The notes under the pieces: generated by a model
The model's database searches: none
Told to the model about the DNA's origin: nothing
The model's input: only the letters and a program-made list of their open reading frames with translations
NCBI GenBank assembly: GCA_013115125.1
Contig: JABANN010000267.1
Span: 1-44,924 of the forward strand
Direction of reading: 5' to 3'
Length of the DNA: 44,924 nt
Source of the DNA: Perkinsus olseni
Lineage: Eukaryota > Perkinsozoa > Perkinsida
Program-made: the position numbers and the translations under genes
Part shown: positions 1-12,501 of the stretch, one piece after another
How positions within the stretch are numbered: position 1 is the first letter of the stretch
Layout of the letters: every line of letters begins with the position of its first letter

Positions 1-773
1 TCCTAATCACATCAAACCACAGCTAGAGGTTTCCCCCACAAGAAATCGTTCCGCATTTCTCTACGATGGAAATCTCTGTTGCCGGACCCGCCCAGAGTGC
101 CCTTAGCTTTACTGGCGTCGTCTGATGCTGCCATACTCTTAGTCAAACGGCAACCCTACGTTGTGGATTCCCTCATCGTCCTCGAGTCCCGTGCGATTTT
201 TTTCGTGAGACTGATAAATTATCAGTGTGGCAGTATTATCATTGATAATACTGCCACACTATCAGCGGAGTTGATACATGATAGTTATCTATGAGGATCC
301 TGCGAAACGTATTTGCTATCTAAGTTCCACGAAATACTTGGAGCCTCGGCGTGGCACTTGTAAGGGTCTCCACAGATAGGCTAGTTTATGCTACTCGTGA
401 TACACAACTAGTTGAACTAGCTGAGGGTCTAGGTAGGGTCAAGCTGCTTGACGACTTCAAAGAACCTTCCATTTTGAACCCATTCTAGACATTCTATTCT
501 ACATCCATTCTAAACCTCGAATTATCCGTACTGAAAGGAGTGGAAGTCATAATGGCTCCAGTTCCTGCAAGTTCAGGGTCCGCTTCAGATCCCGATTCAC
601 GCTTTCAGTATCCGCTCCCTGCCGGCCCTACACGACGTATCGGAGTGCGATGAACCTTACGCTCTTAGTAACTTTAACTGCTAGTTCAACGGGTCATTTT
701 CTAGCGCAAGGCTTCGTCGTAAGGGGCCACCCTCCCGAGGCAGTCTACAAATGGATTCCGAATTGTCAAGCAT
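1..773. other. No gene seen, left edge
   Basis: I find no exon-like open frame with good splice signals here and no family I recognise. The only clear structure is the odd-centred palindrome at 225-259. The short open frames on either strand look like chance. Confidence 0.5.
225..259. repeat. Perfect palindrome, 17-bp arms, 1-nt centre
   Basis: Positions 225-241 are the exact reverse complement of 243-259, with a single t at 242 between them. It is one of a set of palindromes with this geometry in the window. No gene is attached to it. Confidence 0.9.
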
Positions 774-855
774 GGAGAACTATGGGAGTCGAACCCACGC
801 GAGTCTGGTCCAGTGGATATTAAGTCCACCCCCTTAACCACTCGGGCAAACACTC
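774..855 (-). tRNA. tRNA-Leu(UAA)-like gene, possibly decayed
   Basis: On the minus strand this folds as a class II tRNA with a long variable arm. The D-arm region contains GCCCGAGTGGTTAAGG. The anticodon stem is GTGGA/TCCAC around the loop CTTAATA, giving anticodon UAA. The T arm is GTGGG-TTCGACT-CCCAT. The acceptor stem (GAGTGTT with AGTTCTC) has one T-T mismatch, and the unpaired base after it is C, whereas eukaryotic tRNA-Leu normally has A. I see no run of four T just downstream. It is either a divergent leucine tRNA or a young pseudogene. A more decayed relative lies near 23497-23560. Confidence 0.6.
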
Positions 856-1684
856 TCTCAACGTCTCTCCGACTGAGACACTTTGCGACGGATGGACGTG
901 GACTTACGTGAGCAACAGCGAGTAATATCTGCTCGACTTCGAAATTTCCAATCGTCGGGGACAATTTTGGGCGAGCGAGATTTAAATGCGCTGTCGCACC
1001 GAAATTGAAATATTGAAATTTCTCTTACGGCGCGTCTGAGCTAGTTCTGAAACTGAACCATACATCGGCTCTGTAGTTGAGTTTTACGGTGCTAAAATGA
1101 GTGCAAAATCTCAGAATTGGTTTATCAAACACTCCTTGGCAAGTCTTGGCTCTTTCGACGACTTCCACTAACAATGGATCCGAGTTTCGATCACAGTCAT
1201 CCTCTTCAGACTCATAGTCCTCCCCAGGGTGCTCCTCTCTTTATACCCTCCTGCCGTTGCCATAGTGGAGGGCCTTGTCAAGCGTCGCCCTGAGTGTTGG
1301 CAATGGTGATGTCACCAGACGTTGGGGACGTTTTCGCCTTCTCCACGAGCTCTCGGCGATGGGCATCGTGATCTGATATCGATCCGCGTGCTTCTAGTAA
1401 TACATAGTTGGCGCTTATAGATGCCGTCTAGCCGGGAAGACATTGACCTCTTCTATGACAAGCTCAGTGAGAGTGTCCAGTGAGAGCTGCTTCAAGGTTC
1501 AGGACTGACCCCGGGACTCCTTTGAAAAGTCAATCCCAAAGTTCAGAGCCAGTTGGCGGGCCAACACCAATTCCTTCTCGTTGATGTTTCACGAGCCTAG
1601 AAATGTTGTGTTGCTTCAGTCTGTCAGCTACTGCGAAACGGTGATTCACAAGACCCGTTCTGAATCTCACAGTACTTGGTCAGA
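856..1684. other. No gene seen, upstream of ATG9-like gene
   Basis: No open frame here has exon-like borders or a recognisable protein. The stretch presumably holds the upstream region of the gene that seems to start at 1685, but I could not name a promoter element. Confidence 0.4.
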
Positions 1685-4600
1685 ATGTCAGAGGTGCCCT
1701 TCGAGCCCGTTAACCGTCCCTACGCCCCGATGTTCGACATGATACCGACGGGTGGCGGATCGGTATCAGCTAGCAGCTCGGTATCCTCCTCCGACTTATA
1801 CACAGGGGGTACTCTGGACAGTAGTATTGACAACCCCACTAGACGACTGTGGCAGAGCTCGGATTCGACAGGACTCGGGGGAGCCTTTCAAAGGGTAGTG
1901 GTAGCAAGACTTCTCAATGGTTCAAAGTTGGTTAAGGAAGCGGTTCGTGGTGGTGTATGAAAGCGTGGTCGGAACGATGCGGTAAACAGAGCGCATGGGA
2001 ACAGAACGGTTTTTCTAGGCGCACACGTCTCCTGATGGGTATAAACGCTTACTGACTGATTGAGTAGCAGTGGTAGTAATGGTAGTTGACCTGCAGGAGC
2101 GTCGGCGAGTTAGTGTTGGGAAAATGCGGATTTTAGTACATGGTCCAATACCAATATGCTTAGTTTCAATGAGGGTAGAACTTCGATTGTCAAAGACTGC
2201 CAGACGGTTGCGGAGACTTGGAGGGGAGGTTGGGTTTAGATTACTAGGAGTTCCGGAAAAGCTGGTATCGAATTGCATCATCGTGTGTTATGAATGGAAT
2301 TTCTTTGGCATACGTATCTTCCCGGTTGTCGCTGTTCAGGTGAGCGACATCGAAAAGTTCTTGGCCGCCGTGTATAATTATTATCGTGGTGGTGGTTTCT
2401 ACGGTATCTTAGGCTACACCATGTAATAAACAGGTTCCAGTCTTAGTTCGTCGTGGGCACTTAAACGCCATGGTCATTCTCGTGAAGTAGTGTCAGACGT
2501 CGGAGCGCGCTGTTTCGGAGTTGGGCGAGCAGCCCCGCCTAGGTTTGAGATTTTCTGATGTGGTTTCTCAGAGGTAACCTGCTTGCGGTCCTGTTCACCA
2601 TCACCTTTGCTTTCACGCTCACCTTCCTGGTGGATTGGAGCTCGCTGTTATCATGTAGTATGGCGAGAAGGGTGTCACTCTGCTTGGGTTCTCGCAGTTC
2701 GGTAGTGTCAATTGGTTGGTGGTTGGCGGTTGGTGGTTTGGCGGATTGGTTAACCTTCTCGACTCATCATCGGTTGGTCGTGGGATCGAGTCGTGCTATC
2801 GCTATTTTTTCATTGACGTCAATCCTCAGTAAGGTGTACACGTAGGTACCAGCCCTGAGACTTGTGCCAACGCTCATCTCTTCAAAAGCAACCCACTGGC
2901 TGGCCTGAGCTTCGTCAGGTTCGTCTTTCTCATGTAATAATTGACGGTTGAGGGGCCCTCAATGAGGACACCCACTAGGAGTTGAGAATTGACGGTTGAA
3001 GGCACCCACTGGGAGTTGAGGCAAACGAGGCTGTCGTCTTCAAGGAGGCGAGGGGCGTTTCCGTGATGTCACAGGAATTCTGACATCTTCGTACTTTTCA
3101 AGAGGGTTCGACAGGGTCGAAGTTAAAAGGGCTCGGGAATGCTCAAAGATGTAACTAAATTCGTTTCGGAGAGGTTGAGTACGGCTAGAATTGACACGGA
3201 CACTTTCCACGCGGAATCTAATCTTCCCTGGTCTGTGCTCAGATCATTCCTAGTGACCCTTGCCTTCTGGGGCCTGGCCGCAGCGGGAGCGTTCATGACC
3301 ATTCGAGAGGCTAGAGACGCGGCATTCTACTACCAGGATTATCTGGGGGTAGTAGTGGGGGCTGTGTTGTAGCGTGATGGGAGGACGGGTTGCACTGATC
3401 AGCCCTTCGCACTTCAACATGAAAAATAATAGGACGAAACTTCCCTCTTAAGATACAGTGTACGAAAGAAATGCGACATAGTGAGGTCACTATGCCGCAG
3501 TGTGGGCCTCGGCTGGGGTTTGAGGCAGCGCCTAGGAACCTACTCGGTGCTTTGATAGTTGAATCGCTATTCTCGCCCCAACAATTGGCATAGGGGCCTT
3601 ATTTTCGTTGCATGTTGCATTTCTCCGCAACGATCTTTTTGACGAGAAATGCCGGGTCGGGGATTCCAGCTGTGGAACTGACTAGTGCTCTGGATGCTTC
3701 AGTGATTACTGAACTATGTTTTTTTCTGAAATATCTTCGCCAAGGGAGCTCAGCCACTCCGTCTCAAAGGTCTTTTCGTCCATTCTTCGCTGTGCGCGCT
3801 TAGATACCCCTCGATTCGGACAAGGTATCTTTCTCTCCGCTACAAGCAGTATCTTGGGCGGAGGTCGCCAGAAGACTCGTGCGACTCCAGAATGGTCCGA
3901 GTCGGCCCGAGGACGCTGCACTGGATGAATCTTGGACGGGCCAGCAAACCTGGTGTATGTTGCAGGTAATAGGAGGTCACAGTCACTGCGCAAAATTTTC
4001 CGGAATTTCGAAAAAAGACTGAGAAGAAGTTTTCGGGCTCATCGCCACAAATCGAGGTTCGGGTTCGCTAGAAGTGAAGGTGAAATGATGTCGGATAACT
4101 TGCCGCGTTTGAGGGTGTGGATGAAAATTTTGTGTAGTATCTCTCGAGGAAGAAAATTTTTTTTTTGGAATTTGAAAATATTATTTTCTAATTTCAAGTC
4201 CTAATGTAATGTTGATATTCCGAAAATCATGCGTTGAAGTCCGAACGACGCTCGCGCTCTGGCCGAGTGGCATGCCTCGACTGTGGAAGCTGACAGGCAC
4301 GTATATCGATGGTTGAGATGACGAACCTTCTCATGAGGAATTCATCATACGCGTTGCTCCTGCAGGGTGAGGAGTCACCACTCCTCCAGATGGTAATAGG
4401 TAGGGTGAATGCGGAAAATATTCTCGTGAAGATCGGATACTGAATTGACGGTTTGTGAGAGTATGTACTTTCTTCTTGAAGTGGGCATAGTTGTAAGTAG
4501 ATGGGCCTCTACCTCAGATAGAAAGTAGAGTAGTTGAGAGTTAGTTATGCGAAGCCAGTATGAGTGCAGCTCGATTGTGTTATGTAGACAGTGCGAGTGT

Positions 4601-7600
4601 ATTAGGTAGGGCAAATATTCGCTCGTTTGGGGCGTGTTCTGATCACCGTCGCATTTTCCTCACGCTGACGCTTGTCCTGTGTTGCTGCCATGTGGCTCTG
4701 ACTTTCAAGGACCGGAAAAATTTGGGGTTTTTGAGAATCACCGTTTGGGTCCTATCTTCTTTGTTGCTTTTCAGATCCCTGCGTGGGTTCCTCTGTCCTC
4801 TCATTTCGTTGCGTCCAATGCTGTGAATTGGATAATAAAGACTTTGATCTTGCCGTGCCTGTTGGACGAGGTGGGACGACGCTGTTCGTTTTCTGCTGAT
4901 ATTATTCCATCGGATTTTCTTCCGGTTTTTTCCTTCATGAGGGACGGACAATTTTTGAGAACGAGACCAAATCGAAGCGGGAATTACCAGAGTTACTAAT
5001 TTTATCGCTTAATTACCGTAATTATTGAAAATTGTAATGGCCTAATTCGATTCGCTAGCGAGGGAATGGGGGCCCGATGGATAACCTAGTTAAACTCGTG
5101 ACTTTCCGTTAGTCTACTCCGGGTCCCCGAAATCGTAGGTATTCGCTAGAGATGAGTACTTCTTGGTGGATTTATGTCCTTCGAAGTTCCATTGTCTCTC
5201 TTCTTTCTCAGCACTCAAAGCAGCTGTTTCCCGAGATAACAACAGAGGAGTTCGCCAGAGGTTTTCGGAAGCGACTTCGCCTGTGGGGTTTGGTGGCCTT
5301 CGCAACCTTGGTGCCTGTCCTGATGATGAGCTTCTTGTTCACCTGGCTCAAGTAAGAACCGTCGCAATCTCGGGGTTGGAATAAGACCTTAAAGCGTCAG
5401 AGTGTTATCCTCGTTGGCGGGAATATCCATTTATTGACCTGGCATTAATAATTCAAGGTTGATACTTCATAAATGCGTCAGAAGTACCTGATACACTGCA
5501 AGTATTACATAATTCTGCTTATGTGTCGAACGTACGGTATGAACCGCTACAAAAGTCTTAAGAGAGAGATCCCAACAACTTTCAATCATCATAGCGGCAC
5601 AAGGCTAATGATGAGATCATCATTTCCCTCTATATACCTCTACCGAATACTTACACTGGCATATCATATAAATATCTTTACTGTATCTGTAGATGAGTCT
5701 CATCTTACAAGATAGGGTACACATTCAACGATCTACAGAATGGTATGTGGGGTGAATACCCCAGCCATTGGTGCCAGTCTTCTCCCTTCCTGGCGGACCT
5801 ATATTCCTGAATATTTTGGATTTTTTGCTTCGAAACTCTGAAAGGATCGCAAATGAAGTCGTGTTTTTCTCTAGATACACAGACGACTTTCGGAGCGCTC
5901 GAGCTAGTCCCTTGCAACGAGAATGGACTAATGTGGCCAAGTACCACACTCGTGAGGTGAGCAGGTTCTTTCTGGAGGCGAAAAAGTATTCTAAGGAAAC
6001 TATCTGATGGAGTAGACCAGTCCGTATCCGTCCGTAGGAGTGCGTCGACGTCGGGTCATGAATATAGGGAAAGGAAGATTACCGATCGGGCCAGCGTTAT
6101 CAATATAACGAATGCTTCCGATCTTGTCTTTGCCACTCTATATTTGAGGTTCGCTGATTGGCATCCTCTCGTTTTGACGAAGAAACCTTCGGTGTCAAGG
6201 CATCGCTGTGAGCCATGCTCCTGCTTTTGGTAGTTTCTCGAGTTGCCGCATTTGCATCGCTCTCGGTTGAACTCGGCGCTGTTGCCAAGGGGAGGCGGTA
6301 GCGTTACGGAGACCTTCGTGAATATGAGTTGGGGAACGACTCCTATCGAAGGGGCCTCGAGGAGGTACGCAATCGTATCGTAATTTTCTTGGGAGGAACC
6401 TGTGAAATCGTCTTTCACAGGTGTCTGAAGGGAGTGATTTTTTGGGATTAAATGCCCGACCAATAAATTGATACTAGTATTCGATACAGCTCACCGTGGG
6501 GAGTGATAATATACCGCTATCTACGTTGTAACTCACAGGGTTAGCGACTTATTTCACATCTGGGGTTTAACCCATTTTTCGTGCTATGACCTCATATGCC
6601 CAGCCCTCTCAACTCTGCAAAGATCGCAAAATGAAACGATAATCAACTCAAGCACGAACATACACGATAATTAGATTACTCCGAAGAGTCACTCTCGCTA
6701 CTGGACGCGGCTCCTTCCGCATCATTCGAGAAATCACCAGACCCCCAGGTGTCCGCGGATGCGCGATCGTCTTCATCCTCGGCTGCCTGCGAGAGACTAG
6801 TCGGCGATGGATTGGTAGCTTCGACAGTCATATCCCTCCGGTCAGCGGAATCCCACTCAAGGCTCCAGTTGTAGGCAACCATGCAGTCGACGAGCCGCTG
6901 GGGGAAGATATCACGATCAGGGTTCACCTTGAATCTGAGGTTCCAAACTCGCTGGACTCTGGCATGCATTGCTTCCCCAGATTGCTCTGATGACAAGCCG
7001 AGTCCTGCGTTAGGAACTGATTCATATTCATCGAGGTACTCCTCGATATGATCGGAAACAATGTGAGCCTTCAACGACCAAGATAAACCAGCTCTATCCC
7101 ATGCGGCCCTGAATTCTGCGATGGACTCCCGCCAACCATCCCGTAGTTCAAGACCAAAGCAGTGATCCTTGACGGATTTGAAGGCCTTCATAGTCGTCAC
7201 CGCAGGAGCAGCCCTGGCGCTGAAAGGAATCTGGTTCTCGGCAACAGCATCCAGCAAGCGGGAGCATGCATTCCCTTCCAGGGCTCCCTGAAAATAGGTA
7301 GACCGTCGTATCCCATGCTTCACCAGCGCTCGGCAATGTCGTTTGTAGATGGACCGTTCACCCTCACCGTTCTGTGCTTGAAGACCTCGGACAGGTTGTG
7401 GTAGGTCTCACTGGCTTGCCCCATCCTAATTAGGAAATTCCGCAGGACGCTATTAGGTTTGGGCACATATCTTGAGCCAGGAGCCATGGTCGCTACGTTT
7501 ATAGATACCTTGAGGAACTGCTGACCACCGTCAAGCTGGAACTTGAGCCTCGTTATACGGCCAGCCTCACCAGCAGTAACCGTATTCAACAACGAGTTGA

Positions 7601-10600
7601 CGTCAGTACAGAACCCGAAAGGCGTTAGACATGGTGACGATTGCCTATCCTCCTGCAAGTTCAAGGTCTCGGCAGCGAACACAGGACCGAAAACTACCCA
7701 CTTCTCATCAAGAGCACGCTGTAGACCGCCTTCAGGGAAAAATACACCCTGACCACGTAGGATACGGCACATCTCCTTGGCACTGCTCTTTCCGAGACCC
7801 AGGTGACCGAGACGAAGGAGGTCACGAACTGCATCTGCGGTTAGCTCGACCTTCTTGTCCGTCGTAGCTTTATAGGGTACCGCGGTGAGCTCGAGTCCAA
7901 GGGCGTGATGCGCATCAACAGACACGCCGGTTCTGACCGGGCCGCTCGGAGAGGAACTCGAGGAGCTACTCGAAGCGAGGAACTTCTCTTTCAAGTTCAC
8001 CCGGAGCATTTCATCTGTGTAACCCCTAGTGTCAACCCGCTCGGAGAAATTCCGGCCTGCAACACCTGAGCTTCTTGGTCGTTTTTTCACACCATCGCAT
8101 GTACTGAGGTCGTGTTCGCTGTCCATATACTGCCCGCATTTAGAGCACATGGGCCGAGGAGGTGACTGTTGTAGAGGCCGGCCTTTCTGTTGTGCAGCGG
8201 AATGATTCTTCTGTAGAGTGTTGGACTTTTTCTCTGCGTAAATACAGCACACCTTGCAGCGATTCTCGGCCGAGCATATGACAGTGCCCCTAGTTTTAAC
8301 CGGCTCGTAGTGCCAGAAGGTTCCGCTCACGTAAAACCTTTTGTGCTCCTCCCACTCGGCCTGCTCATGCTCGTTGTCACGTAAACGGCACAGACGCCTC
8401 TTACAACCGTCGCATAAGACCTTCGGTAGACGAGTATTAGTGAGCTCATCCTTGAAGTCGATCTTGTAGAACCGGGTAGCCAGGGTACACATGGCCTCGC
8501 TTGGCGGAGGCGCTCTCAATTGGCCTTTGCGTAGGGTCACTCGATAAGCACAGAAGCGACAGACACGGTAGAGCCTGTCGTTATGGAATGAGTCGGTTAA
8601 GTCCGAAACCTCTCTCGGGATTTGGAGCCACGTGGACGCAGGCATATAGACGCTATCGGGCTGGGTAAAAGACCAATATGACTCGAGATTAATACGTTTG
8701 CAGGGTGGTGCTTATGCACTGCTTGTCCTCTGTCACAGAGGCTCTGTGTCCTTCACTTACATGAACTACTATTCCTATACAAGTGAGGTGAGGGAGGGTG
8801 CTTCAGCGCGCGACGCGCGCTACAGCCATAAAAGTGGGGTGGTGCAATAATTCGGTTCCGCTGTGGGTTACAACGTAGATCTCTATATATTATTACTCCA
8901 CGCGGTGCGATCTATCGAATGACATGAACTAATACGTCGGGCATTTAGTCCCAAAAAATCACTCCCTTCAGACACCTGTGCTTTCGCTATTCTTTTTTTG
9001 CATCTGCAGCCGCTGCAGATACGAATAGATGGAAAGAAACCGCTGATGAGATTTTTCATCCCCTTTGAGTGCCAGCGAGCATTAAGATTGGACGCGTCAA
9101 GAGCATCTTGAACATTAGTGGAGAGGCATGTGTTTCTTTCGACGGATGTACTGAGAATAACCGATGCAAGAGTGTATCAGGCTGATACACTCTTGCATCG
9201 GTTATTGTCAGCAGCTGATACTATCAGCTGTATTGGTTGGGTATGCGTAGCTGATGATGATGATGAGTGAGAGATTTTGATTTATCTCGGTGCTCGGCAT
9301 TGCTCACCCGTTTACGGTGGCGGAGAAAAACTATGACGTCTTTCCTCCTGATGAGCTTCCTCGACGTGGTGCGCGTGCGATATGATCTGCCGACAATGCG
9401 GATTGGATGGTCTTCCGGTGCGTGCGAGCAGCGCCGTCAGCCGATCTCTTCATTTTCTCCCCTCCTCGAGGCATGAGGGGGTTGGCTCGAACTGGTTGAC
9501 ACCTACGGAGTGGTTGGGATGGTTGCCTTGGTGGAGTTGTCTGAGCTGTAATCGAGAAGTAATCCATGAGGTTCCTGAGGTTTGAGGGACTGGATGCTAC
9601 AAGCTTGGCGGAGAAGATCTTCACAGGTTTTGAGGTCATGGGCATGGATCGCGCAAGATGCTGGGCCAGGTATACGACGGTGCCACTGTAATGAGCGGGT
9701 GTAGCAACGGCGTCCACACAAAGTTACAAGAGTTGGAGCGTAGAGCGAGATACATTCACTGCTGCGCACACAGCCTCAAACTCGTGATGATGGACCCGGA
9801 GAGGGGTCGAACAGGCTCCCTAGGCTCTTGGGCATTTGAACCTCGCGATTTAAATAATTTCGGTTGCAGTGTGGCTGACCTGTAAGTGGTACTCCAAGTG
9901 ATCCCTCAGTATGCTACCCCAGATGGAGGAATATGATGCTGATATGCTAGACCACACCGAGTCGGTGAATGATAACGGCCGGTCTGGCAGGGTCCAACTC
10001 TGCAGATATTAAAACAGGCATCTCAGCGAGCCTTGTCCGCTATTGGCGATCACAGTTTCTGGGATGATGAAACCGATCAAGTTGCGTTGTTGTTGTCGTT
10101 TACGCAGTTTTAAATCTTGGTTGCACGGTTGGAATAATTCTCAATTTTTTTCAACATTTCGCTTGTGGTGGACATAATTCGGCAGCTGTCGTCAGTGATC
10201 CTCATTTCGTCTCCCTTGCCAGGTTGATCAAATACGTCTGCGGCAGCATCGCGGGGGCTCTGTTTGCTCTTGCCCTGTGGGACGACTCACCGCTACTCCA
10301 CGTTGTTTTCGCAGGGAAAAATCTTCTCTGGTAAGACCCGTCTTGCCCTGCGTGTTCCTGACCTCTTCTCCACTCAGGTATCTTGCCGTTTCGGGCGCTT
10401 TGGTGTCTCTAGTGAGTCGCTCAGGGGATGATGAAGGCCGTGGTCAGACAGCAGATGGTGAGTGATGCTTCGCTCCGCTTTGATCGGAATATCTTGAAAT
10501 TTCGTGCCTGCCGTTCGTACGAATTTTCATTGCGGTTTTCTCGGCGCGCAAAAACATCACGAGCTTCGCATTTTTCTCTGCGTATCTTCCTGAGTACGAT

Positions 10601-11908
10601 TCCTTATTTTTTCAACCGTTCTTGAGTTTTATTCCATTCACCATAAGCTCATTCGAGCTACTTTTACGAGAACATTAACCGTACAGTTGCTTGACGGGAC
10701 TTCGATATTGCAAGTTGCTGCTATCATATCTGAGTACCATGGGAAGGTGCGTCGAAGTCAGCGCTCAGCTCGGAAGCATCGCCGCAAGTCTCACCGACCA
10801 GCAACCGTCGAGGAGTATCAAGCCCGGGTCGGAGAGCGAATTCTGGGTAGATCAGAATCTCGGAGATGAGATTCGACATCAGACGATCAGGCCCCATGGG
10901 TTATCTGAGAGTGCGGCAGTTTTGTCTTCATCGTCGCCAACTCCTCTAACTGCATGGGCGGCTACTATGAAGCTGCTGCAAACGGTGGGCTGTTTTTTTG
11001 TAGGATCTGAGGTTGATGCCGGGAATTTTCAGATACACTATTTACCGAAAATGACGACTTCGAGCCCACTCGGGTTCACTGTGCCGACGGATGAGTTTTC
11101 GGTAGCTCAGGGAGCTTTTATAACCTCTCTCTGGCGCTTAAAACTTCAGTATTGCTCTCTATAGAGAATGAGAGAAGATATTGATACTTGGAGAATCTCC
11201 AATGGAGATACTCCTCTGTGAGCTAGGTCTATCTGTTATCTGAGCAGCTAGATCTCGTTCTTAGTCCAGTTGTCTAGTTGTTCATCCATGGATTGATTTT
11301 AACATTAAACCAGCATCAGAATCATCACCATTCTTATATCAATTGCTGGACGAATCTCATCCATCGTCCACGACTAGCCTTCAGAAGGCGCCTGGACGTA
11401 ACTGAGGCTCCTCCACAAACTCACATCTCTCCACTGCATTGGTCGCAAAGCTTCCGTTGCTTGTGAAGGTTCGTAATCTGGCAATATCTTTTTCTCCGTG
11501 ATTCCCTCAGTCCAACCCAAGATGCCGTTTCGATTTCCTCGATAATTTCGAGCGGTGCAAGGCAGCGTTCCTCTCAGCATTCTACGTTGATCGGATACGC
11601 ATCATCCTCTTTGAGCTGTGAGCGCGGCTGGCGCTTCGCTCCGTCGTGATCGAGATTCGGGCATTCGTCAGGTATAGCATTATGCTCTGCCCCTTCCTGC
11701 TCAGTATATGGCTACCGGACTCAGTGGAGCATCTGGTAGGGAAGGCGAACTGCGAGAGCCGGGACAGTTTGTATGCCATTTTGGAATTGATTGAAATGGC
11801 GAGCGAGAATTGCATTACGGCGGGCTGTCAGGTTCAATTCGTGGTTGAGAATTCGTACGAGCACCCGACGCTGGGCCACTGGTGCGTTTACGGCTGCCTG
11901 GATGAGAG
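1685..11908 (+). CDS. Autophagy-related protein 9 (ATG9-like), multi-exon
   Basis: ATG9 is the multi-spanning lipid scramblase of autophagy that seeds the isolation membrane. Readable parts, in order: a serine-rich start (ATG at 1685); exon 2340-2422 with the motif VSDIEKFLAAVYNYYRGGGF; exon from 2572 with a first membrane segment ending LTFLVDW; exon ending at 3348 with a second segment and FYYQDYLG; exon 5212-5351 with another membrane segment ending FLFTWLK; exon 5875-5956 with WTNVAKYHTRE, the family's W..yA.w..RE motif; exons 10223-10330 and 10378-10457 with KNLLWYLAV, joined in phase; and exon 11672 to about 11908 with SIMLCPFLLSIWLP. Phases agree wherever both sides of a join are visible. 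Several middle exons (3349-5211, 5957-10222, 10458-11671) are unresolved, and the true 3' end is unknown. The family call rests on the motif series and the membrane segments. Two DNA transposons lie in the intron after 5956. Confidence 0.75.
6412..8984. mobile_element. DNA transposon with 45-bp TIRs and 4-bp CTTT target duplication
   Basis: Positions 6416-6460 and 8936-8980 are inverted repeats of 45 bp with one difference. They begin CACAGGTGTCTGAAGGGAGT. The same four bases, CTTT, lie directly outside both ends (6412-6415 and 8981-8984) and read as the target-site duplication. The element is 2565 bp and carries one spliced gene on the minus strand. A 4-bp duplication with CAC-type ends fits the Chapaev branch of the CMC group, but I name that superfamily only tentatively. 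It sits inside an intron of the ATG9-like gene, in the opposite orientation to that gene. The almost identical ends suggest a recent insertion. Confidence 0.9.
6676..8645 (-). CDS. Transposase-like protein, two exons, 629 aa
   Basis: The reading starts at 8645 and splices from 7368 to 7287. The 80-nt intron has a GTGAGG donor and a pyrimidine-rich TTTTCAG acceptor, and both borders are in phase 0. The N-terminal part has paired cysteines (C29, C32, C78, C81) and later C-x2-C groups, as in zinc-binding DNA-recognition regions. D372 in LKFQLDGGQQFLK looks like the first acidic residue of a DDE catalytic core, and SEQSGEAMH in exon 2 looks like the glutamate motif near the end of such cores. I cannot find a convincing second aspartate region between them, so the copy may have lost part of its core. 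The C-terminus is rich in Ser, Asp and Glu. The flanking inverted repeats make it the gene of the 6416-8980 element. Confidence 0.8.
8985..10222 (+). mobile_element. Decayed hAT-like transposon remnant in ATG9 intron
   Basis: Around 9658-9810 the plus strand reads VYDGATVMSG, then a helix, then YIHCCAHSLKLV. That is the pattern of hAT/ZMYM-type transposases (a YDGA.nMSG block followed by a CxAHsLnLv block). Just upstream, about 9570-9660, a related frame reads LRFEGLDATSLAEKIF, which fits the segment expected before YDGA, but it lies in a different frame and several stops interrupt the region. No ends or target duplication are visible. The rest of the stretch holds three odd-centred palindromes (9002, 9156, 9212) and no other gene. 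Confidence 0.6.
9156..9206. repeat. Perfect palindrome, 25-bp arms, 1-nt centre
   Basis: Positions 9156-9180 are the exact reverse complement of 9182-9206 around a single g at 9181. It is the longest perfect palindrome I found. A second one with 9-bp arms follows at 9212-9230 (centre c at 9221), and another precedes it at 9002-9020 (centre c at 9011). Confidence 0.95.
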
Positions 11909-12501
11909 TAAGCTTGGTGCGCTTTACGTTCCTGATCTTTTCATGAATTTTCCCCTGACTTCGAGATGGAGAGCGTGAAAGCTCTCACGTCTTTGTGGAC
12001 GATCGTAGTGTGTTAGCGAGAGTCATTCACTTGTATATCGATCAACCGTTTCACCGCTTCGCCAAAACGTCCGCCGCGCCTGGAGTTGGTTGCTGTGTTG
12101 CACGCGAGTACACGGAAAATATCTTCTAGACCACTAGCTGAGAGTAGAAGGAAAATCTACTATCGGAACTGACCCGGGGGCGGCACTCCGGCGGCCGTCT
12201 CTGGACCGTTGCACAGGCTATCTTGTTGAGTCTCAGGCATCTCGCTTGGTGAATTCGAAATGAAGGAAATGGACGCTACGCCTCCACGAGCTGACGTGCC
12301 ATCGGTCCAGCTGCCCAAGCCACGCGTTGCTAAGGCGATAATCTCTTTTGCACTCACGTAAGTCGAGGGTTGACTTCTGTGTTGCCATCGGCTTGTCCAT
12401 CGTGACCTGTCTTGTTTTTGGGTCGGCCGAGCGCGACTGCGACTGGTGATGGATTTATGTTGATGTGATTGATGGACCTCCTCGGCGTTCTTCGCTCCAA
12501 A

